A DNA stretch of 64,000 nt from Nitrospinia bacterium (GCA_029261715.1 JAJDAT010000014.1:372001-436000); one strand, 5' to 3'. Positions 11,501-20,821 are shown, numbered from the stretch's first letter. A program made the numbers and translations. The notes: generated by a model from the sequence alone, not told the origin.

Positions 11501-11833
11501 CTCATTGTCCATCAAACTTTAAATAATATTATTGATGGAATGGAAGAGCGTGAAGCTCTGCTTGAATCCTGCAAAACGCGGTTAAGACCAATCATGATGA
11601 CAGTTATATCCAGCGTGTTTGGGATGATTCCATTGGCATTTGGAGAAGGATCTGGAACAGAACTTTATCGTGGACTCGGAACCGCCTTAATTGGAGGACT
11701 AACCTTCTCGGCTGTCTTTACTTTATTTTTAGTTCCAGTGCTGATGTCACTTATGATGGATCTTGGATTTGGAGCAAAGAAAGAGGACCTCGTAAAGCAA
11801 TCTTTAGCGATAGACAAACCTTTAAAGGCATAA
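8591..11833 (+). CDS. RND efflux transporter permease (AcrB/HAE1-like)
   Basis: Proton-driven inner-membrane export pump, 1080 aa, about the family's usual length. It shows the N-terminal first helix (TVVILLAGVLGILSFNSLP), the porter-domain segment, and the transmembrane helix 4 motif GMAFAVGMVVDNSIVVLEN, whose aspartate carries protons, with a symmetrical C-terminal repeat GVIILAGIVVNNAILIVHQT and RLRPIMMT. Twelve transmembrane helices are expected by family. Substrates cannot be inferred; the sequence lacks the histidine/aspartate features of metal pumps and looks like the multidrug/hydrophobe clade. It forms an operon with the adaptor upstream. Confidence 0.93.
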   Translation: MNLIDYSIRNPHPITVVILLAGVLGILSFNSLPRQLTPTVEKPIIEVTTEYLGLSPNEVERYITNRLEEQLSSVEGLKKMTSRSQHGMSTVTLEFEWGTDKKIAMIDVNNKLQQVKDLPQQADRPSLKSVSSDNSNPIMWMIFEKPHPDMPNIDQNYMFKIGEDVILPVLRRVIGVGNVWHFGGEEREMRIEFDPYSLARLHLTYSEVTDKLSEENVNTRAGFHEETQREYTVRSMGEFLNPEDILNTVIKRDGEKTITVRDFAVVKDFYKRTDSLVRINGNLSNAFGIIRKAGANVVETCREAEKAVKQLNEELTNRGLPLRLKIVYQDVDYIDEAIRLVKSNLAVGSFLAVLVLLVFLGSFRSLIIISVSIPISLISVFIILKLMGRTVNIISLAGMAFAVGMVVDNSIVVLENIYRHLAMKKGALKAAYDGTMEVWGAVFASTLTTLAVFIPIAFIQEEAGQLFRDISITISASIAISLLVSITAIPTLSAILLRSKEDESFSDGFIHKTLLKPAVTLGHRLAGSYYKLMAVLLEKSPLKVAGKLLVVAGVGGLLALSFKVLPEQDYLPYGNSNMVFMFIEPVAGSRVEQNMRYISDYEKEMVAMDDVENNFLVFSNRFNGGGAMIHRDLATGQRGEVKMAVKSKEMGGKIFTIPGYSFAFAAQRPIFRSADKTFQVEIMGPDILKLKNSALQLIGKIMGLPGIHSVRPEFKFGNPELRFTPKRANAARLDIGMPELGKIVESLNAGTYLGEFNDQGDLIDFTFVRKKELPLNLDEYRNLPVWTKKGFTTHLGHLADISVNVGPSVIDHIEKDRAIVLKVQVRKDYPMKTAIANIEKDVLAKERASLDEDYNIRIGGSADDLGSTIQSLSNTFLYAVGFIYLLLVALFKSFGRPIVVMLTVILAVSGSFFGIAGNNWLQQQKILSILNEWNVPNAESMASGWSWITYDILTQLGVIILAGIVVNNAILIVHQTLNNIIDGMEEREALLESCKTRLRPIMMTVISSVFGMIPLAFGEGSGTELYRGLGTALIGGLTFSAVFTLFLVPVLMSLMMDLGFGAKKEDLVKQSLAIDKPLKA

Positions 11834-11849
11834 GACAGTCTGTGTTTAA

Positions 11850-12122
11850 TTATTGCGGCAGGTCAGAAGAGTTGATAAGAGCCAGTTTTTGTGGACGACT
11901 CATTCGTTTAATTTCAGCTTCTCGGATGGAGGCTTCGCTTCTATTGGAGTGATTCTCTTGAAATAATATTTGTTTCGGAGCTGAAATAGAAAAAAACTTT
12001 GCTCCTCGTTTTTTTTCTAAATGCTCTTTGAAACGCCTATCTAAATCCGTCGTTATCCCCGTATATAACTTACCCGATTCCGTCTCAACAATATAAACAG
12101 TCCAAGATTCACTTACAGACAT
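11850..12122 (-). CDS. GIY-YIG domain protein (UPF0213/YhbQ-like)
   Basis: A 90-aa single-domain GIY-YIG nuclease-fold protein. It shows the split motif VYIVETESGKLYTGITTDLDRR near the N-terminus, in which V-Y-I and Y-T-G correspond to GIY and YIG, then the catalytic-type arginine in RRFKEH and the downstream glutamate in REAEIKRMSR. This arrangement matches YhbQ/UPF0213 proteins, proposed to act in DNA metabolism or repair, though the physiological role is not established. It is convergent with the RND operon, 17 bp from its stop, and upstream neighbours are unrelated. Confidence 0.85.
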   Translation of the reverse strand: MSVSESWTVYIVETESGKLYTGITTDLDRRFKEHLEKKRGAKFFSISAPKQILFQENHSNRSEASIREAEIKRMSRPQKLALINSSDLPQ

Positions 12123-12160
12123 AAAACTTAACTAGAAAATAGAAATATCAGGCGCTTTGA

Positions 12161-12180
12161 AAATCTCAAATAAGAGATTT
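12161..12180 (-). terminator. Weak hairpin at the end of the chemoreceptor gene
   Basis: AAATCTC (12161-12167) and GAGATTT (12174-12180) form a 7-bp stem overlapping the chemoreceptor stop codon; on the minus strand it runs into TTTTC. A weak terminator at best. Confidence 0.3.
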
Positions 12181-14665
12181 ACGCGGCATTTATACTACTG
12201 ACCAAACGTTGAAGCTCGTCAGCCATTGTAGCTAGTTCTCCAGCGGCTAATTGCGTATCGGTGGCTCCTTTGTTTGTAGTTTGAGCCGCTTGAGCAACAC
12301 CGTCAATATTAGTGTTAATTTCTTCAGTGCCTCTAGCAGCTTCGGAAACCGTACGCCCCATCTCTGCCGTTGTCGCCGTTTGTTCTTCAACAGCTGTGGC
12401 AATGGTGCTGGAAATATCATTTATTTTATTAATAACATTAGTAACCTCGGTTATCGCTTCAACCGCTTTCTCAGTGTCCGATTGGATTGCATCTATACGT
12501 TGGCCAATATCTCCCGTAGCTTTAGAAGTTTCTTTAGCTAATTCCTTAACTTCATTGGCAACGACAGCAAAACCTTTCCCAGCTTCTCCTGCTCTTGCCG
12601 CTTCGATGGTAGCATTCAACGCCAATAAATTGGTTTGTTCCGCAATAGAATTGATAACTTTAACCACTTGTCCAATTTCGTTGCTACTTTCTCCTAGCTT
12701 GCCGATTGTAGTATTAGTGGATTCAACAATAGCTACAGCGTCATTTGCTACCGTAGCGGCTTCGTTTGCATTTTGAGCAATTTCTCTAATGCTGGAATTC
12801 ATTTCTTCAACCGATAAAGATACTAACTCAACGTTTTTACTAACTTCCTTAGAGGCGTCTGAAACAACGGACGATTGAGCCGAAGTTTCTTCAGCATTCA
12901 CGCTCATCAGAGAGCTCACTTCGGATAACTTTCCAGAAGAACCCGATAAAGCCTTTGCATTACTTTCAATGGCAGCAAGACTTTTGCGTAGCTTTTCAGC
13001 ATGATTCTTTTCTTGCTCATGCATTTTTGCGGTTTCTTCAGCCGCTATCTCGGCAGCTTCGTTAGCTTTTTGCTTTTCAACCGCTTGAGCCATCATGTTA
13101 TCAACTGATTTTGCAAAGTCGCCTTGCAGTTTTGGCGACCGGCCATGACTTTGACCGCTCATTATCTCTTCAGAATTTTGAATAAAAGTCTGAAGCCCTT
13201 CAGACATTGTATTAAAGTTCTGGGCAAGTTCACCCAATTCATCATCAGACTCAATATTAAGTTTCTCTGATTTTAATTCGCCTCTTGCAATTTTCTGAGT
13301 CGCTTTTACCATTTTTAATATAGGCGCCGCCGCCTTCTTAGCGATAATAAAACCAGCCAAAAAAATTGCGAATGCTATAAATGCTCCGGTAATCAAATTC
13401 CAATTACGAATGCTAGTTTGTACTGCAAAAGCTTCTTCTTCATCAATCTCCGCTAAAATAGCCCAGCGCAACCCTAAAATATCAAGTGGAGAATAAGCGC
13501 TCAGAACTGGAATACCACGGTAATCTTTAAAAATTTGAAATCCAGAAGTCCCGTTAAGAGCTTCTTGGACGCCTTTAGAATCAACCCGCATGAGACCTAT
13601 ACTAGTGCCAAAAGTTCTTTGATCTTCAATTAATTTCTTTTCGACTCCAAACCCTTCAAGATCCTTATAATATGTTTTGTCATCTTCAATAAGAAATCGC
13701 GAATTATTTCTCATCATTTTATCCTGACCAATTAAATATGCCTCGCCGCTGTCTCCCAATCCAACTTTCTTCCAGGAATGATTGCTCGACATAACTTCAT
13801 CAATTTTGTCGATAGGCATTTGAAAAATCAAGATGCCTACTTTTTTAGGACCGTCAAAAATAGGAGAGGCAATAAATGAAGCGGGGGCATTGTAAGAAGG
13901 CTCATATGAAGCAAAGTCATCCATAATAAAAGAAGAAGGGTCATCCAATTTTAAGGCTTTTTTAAAGACGCGACCAATTCCAGTATCTGCGTATGGACCG
14001 GTCAATAAACTTGTCGTGTAATCCACTTCCTTAAATACTGAATAAATTATATGACCTGTCTTAGGCTCAACTAGAAAAATATCGTAATAGCCAAATTTCT
14101 CTAAAAAACTTTTTATTGCAGGATGGTATTTCTCATGAACTTTACTGTATTGGCTTCCATCATTCGAAACCATCAAGTTATGTTTTTCGCCAATCGGTTC
14201 GGAGTTTTCAGAAATATAGAGAGCTTGTAAAGTTTGAGAAACCCCTTCGTTCGGGAACCATCTAGAATCTGAACCACCAGGAGCGCCAGGGGTATTATCC
14301 ATTTGATACGTATATCTAGCTTTTAATTTGGAGGTCTTATTTGAATCTATATACGCGGGAAGCTCGTTCTCAATAGAAAAGAAAGCAGGGTTAAACTCTT
14401 CGATAGCTTCGATGATCATTCTACTCTCAGATAAAGTAAGAACCTGATCTCTTATCTGCTGAAAGTAACGTTCGATCTGATATTTTTTATCTTCCTTTAA
14501 AGCCGTCAATCTATTTTCATTTAGTTTCAAAATCTCTCTTTTCATTGTTGTCATCGACAAAACAAAGAAAATCAAAAAAGGAATCAAACCAGTTAAAGCC
14601 ATTAATAGGATAACTTTTTTCTTAATATTCCATTTTCCCAAAGTATTTGAACTATTTTGAGTCAT
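12179..14665 (-). CDS. Methyl-accepting chemotaxis protein with large Cache-type sensor
   Basis: Transmembrane chemoreceptor, 828 aa. Order: cytoplasmic N-terminus, TM1 ([20 protein letters not shown], residues about 19-38), a periplasmic sensor of about 390 residues containing [20 protein letters not shown] and [16 protein letters not shown]2 ([19 protein letters not shown]), HAMP domain, coiled coil and the signalling tip [35 protein letters not shown]. The sensor resembles the dCache proteins shared by chemoreceptors and histidine kinases; the ligand is unknown. There is no C-terminal CheR pentapeptide. Start ATG 14665 has AAGGGTGG 5-12 nt upstream. No che genes are nearby, so it must signal to a chemosensory array encoded elsewhere. 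Confidence 0.93.
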   Translation of the reverse strand: MTQNSSNTLGKWNIKKKVILLMALTGLIPFLIFFVLSMTTMKREILKLNENRLTALKEDKKYQIERYFQQIRDQVLTLSESRMIIEAIEEFNPAFFSIENELPAYIDSNKTSKLKARYTYQMDNTPGAPGGSDSRWFPNEGVSQTLQALYISENSEPIGEKHNLMVSNDGSQYSKVHEKYHPAIKSFLEKFGYYDIFLVEPKTGHIIYSVFKEVDYTTSLLTGPYADTGIGRVFKKALKLDDPSSFIMDDFASYEPSYNAPASFIASPIFDGPKKVGILIFQMPIDKIDEVMSSNHSWKKVGLGDSGEAYLIGQDKMMRNNSRFLIEDDKTYYKDLEGFGVEKKLIEDQRTFGTSIGLMRVDSKGVQEALNGTSGFQIFKDYRGIPVLSAYSPLDILGLRWAILAEIDEEEAFAVQTSIRNWNLITGAFIAFAIFLAGFIIAKKAAAPILKMVKATQKIARGELKSEKLNIESDDELGELAQNFNTMSEGLQTFIQNSEEIMSGQSHGRSPKLQGDFAKSVDNMMAQAVEKQKANEAAEIAAEETAKMHEQEKNHAEKLRKSLAAIESNAKALSGSSGKLSEVSSLMSVNAEETSAQSSVVSDASKEVSKNVELVSLSVEEMNSSIREIAQNANEAATVANDAVAIVESTNTTIGKLGESSNEIGQVVKVINSIAEQTNLLALNATIEAARAGEAGKGFAVVANEVKELAKETSKATGDIGQRIDAIQSDTEKAVEAITEVTNVINKINDISSTIATAVEEQTATTAEMGRTVSEAARGTEEINTNIDGVAQAAQTTNKGATDTQLAAGELATMADELQRLVSSINAA

Positions 14666-14938
14666 TTTAAACCACCCTTAAAATCGAATTGTTTGGTCAT
14701 TAAAATAGGTTATAGTTTAAAAACATTTAACTCGATTGGCACTTTATAAGGAAAAATTATTCAGGGGGAATTTCCATTTATCCAAGCATCTATTCGAATT
14801 GACCTAAGGAGTATCCTTAAGTACGAAATAAAAAATATCGCAGTAGCATTTGACCTTATCACACTACTTTTCCATCGATTGTTACATCATTGTAAACTTT
14901 TTTCGATTTACCGTAATAAAATTAAGACAAGAAGACCT

Positions 14939-15340
14939 TTAAGAAAACTTCTCTTTTACTTCAAAATCATCTCTTTCAAGAAGCCAATTTCCACCTGATT
15001 GCTTGATCCATTTCTCCATAGTAATAATTCCACGTCCAACATTCATTGACCAATCTGCAGAAAGCAACGCCGTTTTATTGTCGACAATTTCTAGTTTAAT
15101 ATTTTGATAAACAAGATCTCCCGCGCCAGATTCAATAAAAGGTCGCCAGAACCCTTCTATTTCTTTTAACCCTGTAAAAACCCCCATTGGTTTCGCATTC
15201 ATCACTGCGGATTTTGTGTACCCCGCAACACAGGCATCTACATCTCCTGAATTAAAACTAGCGATCCATTTTTCACTTCGCCTTAAAACTTCATCTTCAA
15301 CTACTTTTTCTTCTTCATTTTTTTCGTGATTGATAGACAT
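14939..15340 (-). CDS. SnoaL/DUF4440-like (NTF2-fold) protein
   Basis: A 133-aa cytoplasmic protein with the cone-shaped NTF2 fold signature: WIASFNSGDVDACVAGYTKS followed by a strand containing AVMNAKPMGVFTG, then IEGFWRPFIESGAGDLVYQN, and paired strands ALLSADWSMNVGRG and NWLLERDDFEV. This matches SgcJ/DUF4440/SnoaL-like proteins, which range from enzymes to small-ligand binders, so no reaction can be named. It is monocistronic, and an AGG..GGAG stretch lies directly before the ATG at 15340. Confidence 0.75.
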   Translation of the reverse strand: MSINHEKNEEEKVVEDEVLRRSEKWIASFNSGDVDACVAGYTKSAVMNAKPMGVFTGLKEIEGFWRPFIESGAGDLVYQNIKLEIVDNKTALLSADWSMNVGRGIITMEKWIKQSGGNWLLERDDFEVKEKFS

Positions 15341-15550
15341 TCTCCAACCTTATTTAAATTATCTATTTTAGTTACCCAGCTACATTGGATAGTTGTAAAA
15401 CTGTATTAATTCGACTTACTATTGAATCAATGTAACCATTAAGTTTGCTAATATAAAGTATACGCAATTTACTAATTTAACGGTTTGAAAAACCAGAGTT
15501 TTTGATACATCCAAAAAATTTTCTTTAGCAACAAATACTTTAATAAAATC

Positions 15551-16705
15551 GTGAATAAAAATAAAACTCCCCTATCTCCTAGCAACCTTCGAAGTAATTC
15601 AAAACTTCTTTTAGCTTTATTTGTATTTGCGCTCTTATTTTCTTATGGATGGAAAATTACAGAAATTGATTTGAAGGAGATGGTTCATGACGCTCACCTC
15701 GTTAAACCGCTTGTTTCAGCTCTCCTTCAGCCCGATATAATTAGTTCAAATAAGAAATCTCAAGAAGTTAAAACCATTTTTTATCTCGACGAGATTCCAA
15801 TAACACCTCCCCATACGCCACTTGAAAACACGCCTCAAATAATTCTATCTTCGATTAGTGGGAGTCGTGACGATCCTATAACTGTTGACGGCAAAAATCT
15901 AAAACCCAATGTTCATGGACAGCTTTTTTGGATAAATTCCATAGAACAAGAGTTTCCAATGGAAGAAATAATTCTTGATGCAAAAGGTTCTTTCCATTCA
16001 ACAATCCGAGTTCCGGAAATGGCGCGCGGCGACATACAATATGTTAAAGCCCAATTAACTTGGAAAACGGGAGGTTGGCATTTCAGTAAAACGTTTTATC
16101 TTGTTCGGGACAAAATGGTTGAAACAATTTTTTTAGCGTTCATGGCTACAGTTTTTGGAGTTGTCTTTGCGCTTCCATTAGGTTTTCTTGGAGCGCGTAA
16201 TGTAACCGGAAATAGCGCCACGGGCTGGAGCATTTACATATTCGTCCGGGGATTTTTTAATATATTACGTTCGATAGAACCTTTGGTGCTAGCTATTTTA
16301 TTTGCAGTCTGGGTAGGCATCGGGCCTTTTGCAGGCGTTCTAGCTTTGGGTTTTCATTCTATTGCAGCGCTGGGGAAATTATTTTCGGAACAAATTGAAT
16401 CTGTCGATAAAGGGCCAATAGAAGCAATTACCTCGGTCGGAGCAACACCACTGCAAGTCATCATTTATGCAATCATTCCTCAAGCCATTCCTCAAATATT
16501 AGCTTACACTTTTTATCGCTGGGACATCAACATTCGGATGTCCACAATTATTGGATTCGTCGGCGGAGGCGGAATTGGTTTTTTGCTTCAACAATGGATT
16601 AATTTACTTCAATACCGACAAGCGGGAACAGCCTTACTCGCCATTGCCATCGCAGTCGTTACACTAGATGCCCTTAGCGCACGAATTCGAGCCAAGGTTC
16701 TTTAA
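15551..16705 (+). CDS. phnE: Phosphonate-type ABC transporter permease PhnE with extra periplasmic domain
   Basis: Inner-membrane channel subunit of a phosphonate/phosphite-type importer. The C-terminal 190 residues are a standard PhnE: the ABC permease core FLAFMATVFGVVFALPLGFL, RSIEPLVLAILFAVWVG, and the EAA loop EAITSVGATPLQVIIYAIIPQ that docks the ATPase, ending with the GGGGIGFLLQQWI segment. The protein is 384 aa against about 270 for usual PhnE; the excess is a roughly 150-residue stretch between TM1 (residues about 18-38) and TM2 (about 192) that should be periplasmic. The start is GTG at 15551. No phnC (ATPase) or phnD (binding protein) flanks it, which is unusual. Confidence 0.85.
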   Translation: MNKNKTPLSPSNLRSNSKLLLALFVFALLFSYGWKITEIDLKEMVHDAHLVKPLVSALLQPDIISSNKKSQEVKTIFYLDEIPITPPHTPLENTPQIILSSISGSRDDPITVDGKNLKPNVHGQLFWINSIEQEFPMEEIILDAKGSFHSTIRVPEMARGDIQYVKAQLTWKTGGWHFSKTFYLVRDKMVETIFLAFMATVFGVVFALPLGFLGARNVTGNSATGWSIYIFVRGFFNILRSIEPLVLAILFAVWVGIGPFAGVLALGFHSIAALGKLFSEQIESVDKGPIEAITSVGATPLQVIIYAIIPQAIPQILAYTFYRWDINIRMSTIIGFVGGGGIGFLLQQWINLLQYRQAGTALLAIAIAVVTLDALSARIRAKVL

Positions 16706-16901
16706 ACTTATCAATTTGCACTTTGTATAAACCGAAAAAATAAATCTTAATAATAGAATTATGCTATCGTGGTTAAGTTTTACCGCTAAATCCTTCCAGC
16801 AAGGTTTAAGATTACCTTTCCATTAAAAAAATCTTTATCATTGGACAAGGGCGAAGCCAGAAAAACCAATACAAAATTTTTTTGTTAAATTTTAAAACTC
16901 C

Positions 16902-18935
16902 ATGTCAGTTATAAAAGAATATTTTGGCAAAGAAGGTCGCGCCGTTGACTTGATGGATTCATTCGAATTCCGTCCTCAACAAATTGATATGGGAGAGGCC
17001 GTTGAACGCGCTTTCAACGATGGCAGTCACTTGATGGTAGAAGCGGGCACCGGAACAGGAAAAAGTCTTGCCTACTTAGTTCCTGCCGCAATATGGGCCG
17101 CAAAATATAATAAAAAAGTAGTTATCTCTACTTATACTAAAACGCTACAACAACAAATCCTCAATAAAGATATTCCTTTTATGCGCGAAGCTCTTGGTAT
17201 CCCTTTCCGATACGCTCTTTGCGTAGGATATGGAAACTATTTGTCTCTAAGACGAATGGGACGCGCCGCTCAAACTGAAATGTTCAAGGAATCTAAGGAA
17301 AGTCGACAACGCCAGGAGATTTTTGATTGGTCCGAGACCACCCGAACTGGAGATCGAATGGAATTGCCATTCGAAGTTATGGCAAACGTTTGGGAAGATA
17401 TGGGACGTCAAAAAGAGCTCTGCATGGGAAAGAAATGTCCAACATACCGGGATTGTTTCTATTTTAAAGCTCGTAAAAAGTGGTTTGGTTCTCATTTACT
17501 CATCGTCAACCACCATTTGTTTTTTGCCAACATCGCTAGCGGAGGCGGAGTATTGCCACAGTATGACGCCGTAATTTTCGACGAAGCTCAAAACATTGAG
17601 GAAGCGGCTTCGCAATTTCTTGGCATGGATTTATCTAACTCCGGCATCGGCTTTTTTTTAGACCGACTCTACAACCCTAGAACCCAAAAGGGAATTCTTA
17701 CCAGGTTGGAATCAGGTTCTAGCGGAGATACTTTACCGCGACGCGTAGTCCGGGTCCAAGAAGCCGCTCATACTTTTTTTAGCGAAATATTTGAAACTTA
17801 CGGTTTCCGAAACAGGTCTATAAGATTTTACGAACCTCCTCCGATAGAAAACCATCTTTTTATACCTCTAAAAGAGTTAGAAGATTCGCTCAAAAGTTAT
17901 GGAGAAACATTACAATCGGAAGAGGACCGATTGGAAATTTCCTCTGCCGCTACCCGGTGTTCAGAATTTAGTCAAGCGTTGCAATTTTTTCTTCACCAGA
18001 GTCTAGAGGAATTTGTTTATTGGTTGGAAATTTCACAAATGCGGCGTGGCAGTAAAGCCGTATTACGTGGCGTACCCATTGATATTAGCGCAGAGTTGAA
18101 ACGACAGGTTTTTAATAAAACCGATACAGTTATCATGACATCCGCAACTCTTTCAGCCAATGGCAAGTTCGATTACTCAAAAAGTCGTTTAGGTTGCGAC
18201 CCCCAAGAAGAATTAATTTTAGATTCTCCATTTGATTACCCAAATCAATCGCTTTTATATATTCCAAAAGATTTGCCCGAACCCTCTGAAGAAACTGAAA
18301 AATATATTCCCGCTATTTCGCGAAGAATTTGGGATCTTATTTTTGCTTCTGGCGGTCGCACGTTTGTTTTGTTTACAAGTTATGACGCACTGAACCGTGT
18401 TTATAAAGAAATTGAAGAAATTTCCGCAAAATTTCCACTGATAAAACAAGGAGAGATGCCTGCCGCAAAAATGATCGAAGAATTTAAAAAAAAGCCATCG
18501 GTTATTTTGGCGACGAACTCGTTTTGGCAAGGCGTTGATGTTCCCGGAGAAGCCTTACAAAGCGTTATCATCACGAAACTACCTTTTGACGTACCAACAG
18601 ATCCTATAACCGAAGCAAGGATGGAGAGCTTCCGCAAACAAAATAAAAACCCATTCAAACACTACCAATTACCAAGAGCAATTATTCAGCTAAAGCAAGG
18701 GTTCGGACGGCTTATCAGGAAACAGACAGATATTGGCGTCGCTTCTATTTTGGACGCTCGCCTAGTCAACCGGAGCTATGGAAAGCAATTCATAGAATCT
18801 CTTCCAGATAGCAAACGGACAAACGATTTGGAATCAGTTAAAGAGTTTTTCCGAAATAATGGATCCACACAAGAAGAGTTCCCTCCTTCCTTGGGTTCAA
18901 AAGCTCAAATCGTCGACTTAGATTCGCGAAGATAA
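16902..18935 (+). CDS. dinG: DinG-family superfamily 2 DNA helicase with Fe-S domain
   Basis: ATP-dependent 5'-3' helicase of the XPD/DinG/YoaA group, acting on damage-associated or structured DNA. The 677-aa protein shows Walker A VEAGTGTGKSLAYLVPAA (residues about 46-63), STYTKTLQQQI, the Walker B box VIFDEAQN (DEAQ instead of the usual DEAH), TSATLS, NSFWQGVDVPG and the motif VI QGFGRLIRKQTD. Three Fe-S ligands, C174, C179 and C185, keep the E. coli spacing; the fourth, normally in NYLC, is Ser115 here, with a Cys at 107 nearby. It stands alone on the plus strand, converging on the SUMF1 gene 19 bp away. The start at ATG 16902 lacks a strong ribosome-binding site. Confidence 0.9.
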   Translation: MSVIKEYFGKEGRAVDLMDSFEFRPQQIDMGEAVERAFNDGSHLMVEAGTGTGKSLAYLVPAAIWAAKYNKKVVISTYTKTLQQQILNKDIPFMREALGIPFRYALCVGYGNYLSLRRMGRAAQTEMFKESKESRQRQEIFDWSETTRTGDRMELPFEVMANVWEDMGRQKELCMGKKCPTYRDCFYFKARKKWFGSHLLIVNHHLFFANIASGGGVLPQYDAVIFDEAQNIEEAASQFLGMDLSNSGIGFFLDRLYNPRTQKGILTRLESGSSGDTLPRRVVRVQEAAHTFFSEIFETYGFRNRSIRFYEPPPIENHLFIPLKELEDSLKSYGETLQSEEDRLEISSAATRCSEFSQALQFFLHQSLEEFVYWLEISQMRRGSKAVLRGVPIDISAELKRQVFNKTDTVIMTSATLSANGKFDYSKSRLGCDPQEELILDSPFDYPNQSLLYIPKDLPEPSEETEKYIPAISRRIWDLIFASGGRTFVLFTSYDALNRVYKEIEEISAKFPLIKQGEMPAAKMIEEFKKKPSVILATNSFWQGVDVPGEALQSVIITKLPFDVPTDPITEARMESFRKQNKNPFKHYQLPRAIIQLKQGFGRLIRKQTDIGVASILDARLVNRSYGKQFIESLPDSKRTNDLESVKEFFRNNGSTQEEFPPSLGSKAQIVDLDSRR

Positions 18936-18954
18936 TTCCCTTTAAAGCTAAAAA

Positions 18955-19821
18955 TCATCCAACTAACGAATCATAAATTCTTTTTGTTAGTGGAGGTTTA
19001 TCCATTGCGCAACGAAACCCAACATCAATCTTGTAAGAACGTGGATTCATTTTTTCACGGTAAGAAGCTCGAGCCTTTAGCGAAACTATTTTCATATAGT
19101 CTCTTTTTGGAAAATGTCCAACGCCAAAATAAGACAAACCTCTAACAATTGTATATTTTTCTCCATAATCTTTAGATTTGAACTTGTTATCTGGATAAGG
19201 GATATAATAATCCCAAACCCATTCCCATGCATTGCCAATCATGTCGTGAACGCCAAAAGGACTCTTTCCATTCTCATAGCTTCCACGGGGTTTTAATCCT
19301 TGTCCCCTCTTTTTTCTGTTAGATTGGCTTACATTAGCGAAAGAAGCGTCAAAACGATCTCCCCAGGGATAAATTAAGCCATTTGGACCACGAGCGGCTT
19401 TTTCCCATTCTTTTTCTGTAGGAAGTCGTTTGTCAGCCCATTGGGCAAAAGCTGCCGCTTGAAAAAAAGAAATTCCAGTTACAGGGTAATTATCTTTTCC
19501 TTCAGGGTATTTCTCTCCTTTCCAAAACTTTGGCGGCTTACAACCTGTCGCTTGGCAAAAAATATAGTAATCTTTATTGGAAACTTCGTATTTGTCGATG
19601 TAAAACCCTGGTAAGCTAACTTGCCTTTGAGGAGATTCATCTGCAAACCATGGTTTTTCCAACCCCACAGCTAATGCATGCCCTTCTTTATCTATACGAT
19701 CATCTCCCATCACAAAATAACCGCCTGGAATTAAAACCATGCCTTGTGGAGCTGCATCAAATAAACACCCGCCTAACCCAACAGCAACAAAAAGTAAAGC
19801 TAGCGACCTGAGACAATTCAT
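18955..19821 (-). CDS. SUMF1/FGE-fold lipoprotein (non-catalytic type)
   Basis: Exported 288-aa protein made of a lipoprotein signal (MNCLRSLALLFVAVGLGGC, lipobox LGGC) and one formylglycine-generating-enzyme-like domain: VLIPGGYFVMGDD, FYIDKYEVSNKDY, PVTGISFFQAAAFAQWADKR, LPTEKEWEKAARGPNG, YPWGDRFDASFANV and VGFRCAMD. The catalytic C-x4-C pair of true FGE is missing (the segment reads SLKARASYREK), so it is unlikely to activate sulfatases and may be structural or ligand-binding. The ATG at 19821 is chosen; an alternative ATG at 19839 would overlap the divergent ParB-like start. It closely resembles the SUMF1 half of the 28.9-kb fusion protein. Confidence 0.85.
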   Translation of the reverse strand: MNCLRSLALLFVAVGLGGCLFDAAPQGMVLIPGGYFVMGDDRIDKEGHALAVGLEKPWFADESPQRQVSLPGFYIDKYEVSNKDYYIFCQATGCKPPKFWKGEKYPEGKDNYPVTGISFFQAAAFAQWADKRLPTEKEWEKAARGPNGLIYPWGDRFDASFANVSQSNRKKRGQGLKPRGSYENGKSPFGVHDMIGNAWEWVWDYYIPYPDNKFKSKDYGEKYTIVRGLSYFGVGHFPKRDYMKIVSLKARASYREKMNPRSYKIDVGFRCAMDKPPLTKRIYDSLVG

Positions 19822-19837
19822 AATATATTGCCTGACC

Positions 19838-20821
19838 ATGATTAGATTTCTTCCAAAAAATATACAGTGGGTTCCGATTGCTCAAATCTCAAATGACAAT
19901 CTTACTCTTTTCACTCAAACCTATGATTCTTCGGCTTTAACTCAGTCGATCAAAGAACTTGGAATAGCCAATCCACTAATCCTTAAAACTTTAGGCGAAG
20001 ATAAGTTCCAGATTGTTTGCGGTCATCGACGAGCTTATGCCGCAAAAGAACTGAGTTTAGAAACCATTCCTGCCTGGTTTATTTCTGAGAATTCATCAGA
20101 GACCGAACTTATACGCCTAAATTTAATAGAAAACAACCGAACCTACGGCGATATTGAACGCGGGGGTATCATTGCAAAGCTAGTCGATTGTGAAACGCCT
20201 GAAAGCTCTATTATTAAAGAGTATATGCCAATGATAGGCTTGGAAAGAAGTAAAAACTTATTTGATCAATACTTACGTTCTTCGCAATTGGAAGAAGATT
20301 TACAAGAAGTTTTTCATCAGTTAAATGTTCCTATTCGAACATATAACATTTGTTTTTCCTGGACCCCTAATGGCCAAAGAGCTATTAGAGATGTTTTGGC
20401 TAAACTTAAACCAGGAGTGAATAAAGTCCGGTTTTTATTGGAAACAATCGATGAAATAGCGCACAAGGAAGCCATAACGCCTGAAAACGTTTTGTCCAGT
20501 GAAGAAATCTCTAAATTTTTGGAATTTGGGGAAACCGCAGGAATAATTTTCGATAAAACTCAGGAATACCTTTTTAAAAGACGCTTTCCGGAACTAGGCC
20601 AACTAAAAACAAACGTGATTTTGGCAAAAGATAAGTTAAAGCTTAGCGATCAAATAAAAATTAAAACTTCAGATAGCTTTGAAAACGGTGAAATTCGTTT
20701 AGAAATCAAGTTTTCTAAATTAGAAGAGATTCTTAATTATTCAAATAATCTTGCAGAAGTTGCGAAGTCTGAAGAGATGGAAGCATTGATTCATTTGTTT
20801 AAATTAATGGAACGAACCTAA
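19838..20821 (+). CDS. ParB/Srx-fold nuclease-like regulator, orphan
   Basis: A 327-aa protein with an N-terminal ParB-like domain: QWVPIAQI, the SIKELGIANPLILK segment, the core motif CGHRRAYAAKEL (ParB G-x-R-R-x2-A) and LIENNRTYGDIERG. In chromosomal ParB these residues form the CTP-binding fold. The rest has HTH-like helices (LERSKNLFDQYLRSS) and a charged C-terminus with no recognisable dimerisation domain. No parA is adjacent, so a chromosome-segregation role is not supported; it may be a DNA-binding or CTPase regulator. The reading frame is open further left, but ATG 19838 (MIRFLPKN) is the likely start because the upstream part is antisense to the SUMF1 gene. Confidence 0.75.
   Translation: MIRFLPKNIQWVPIAQISNDNLTLFTQTYDSSALTQSIKELGIANPLILKTLGEDKFQIVCGHRRAYAAKELSLETIPAWFISENSSETELIRLNLIENNRTYGDIERGGIIAKLVDCETPESSIIKEYMPMIGLERSKNLFDQYLRSSQLEEDLQEVFHQLNVPIRTYNICFSWTPNGQRAIRDVLAKLKPGVNKVRFLLETIDEIAHKEAITPENVLSSEEISKFLEFGETAGIIFDKTQEYLFKRRFPELGQLKTNVILAKDKLKLSDQIKIKTSDSFENGEIRLEIKFSKLEEILNYSNNLAEVAKSEEMEALIHLFKLMERT

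Noticed and set aside
12251-12776. Long plus-strand frames opposite the chemoreceptor signalling domain
   Set aside because: Shadow frames caused by Ala/Ser/Glu-rich coding on the other strand; no start signals or domains.
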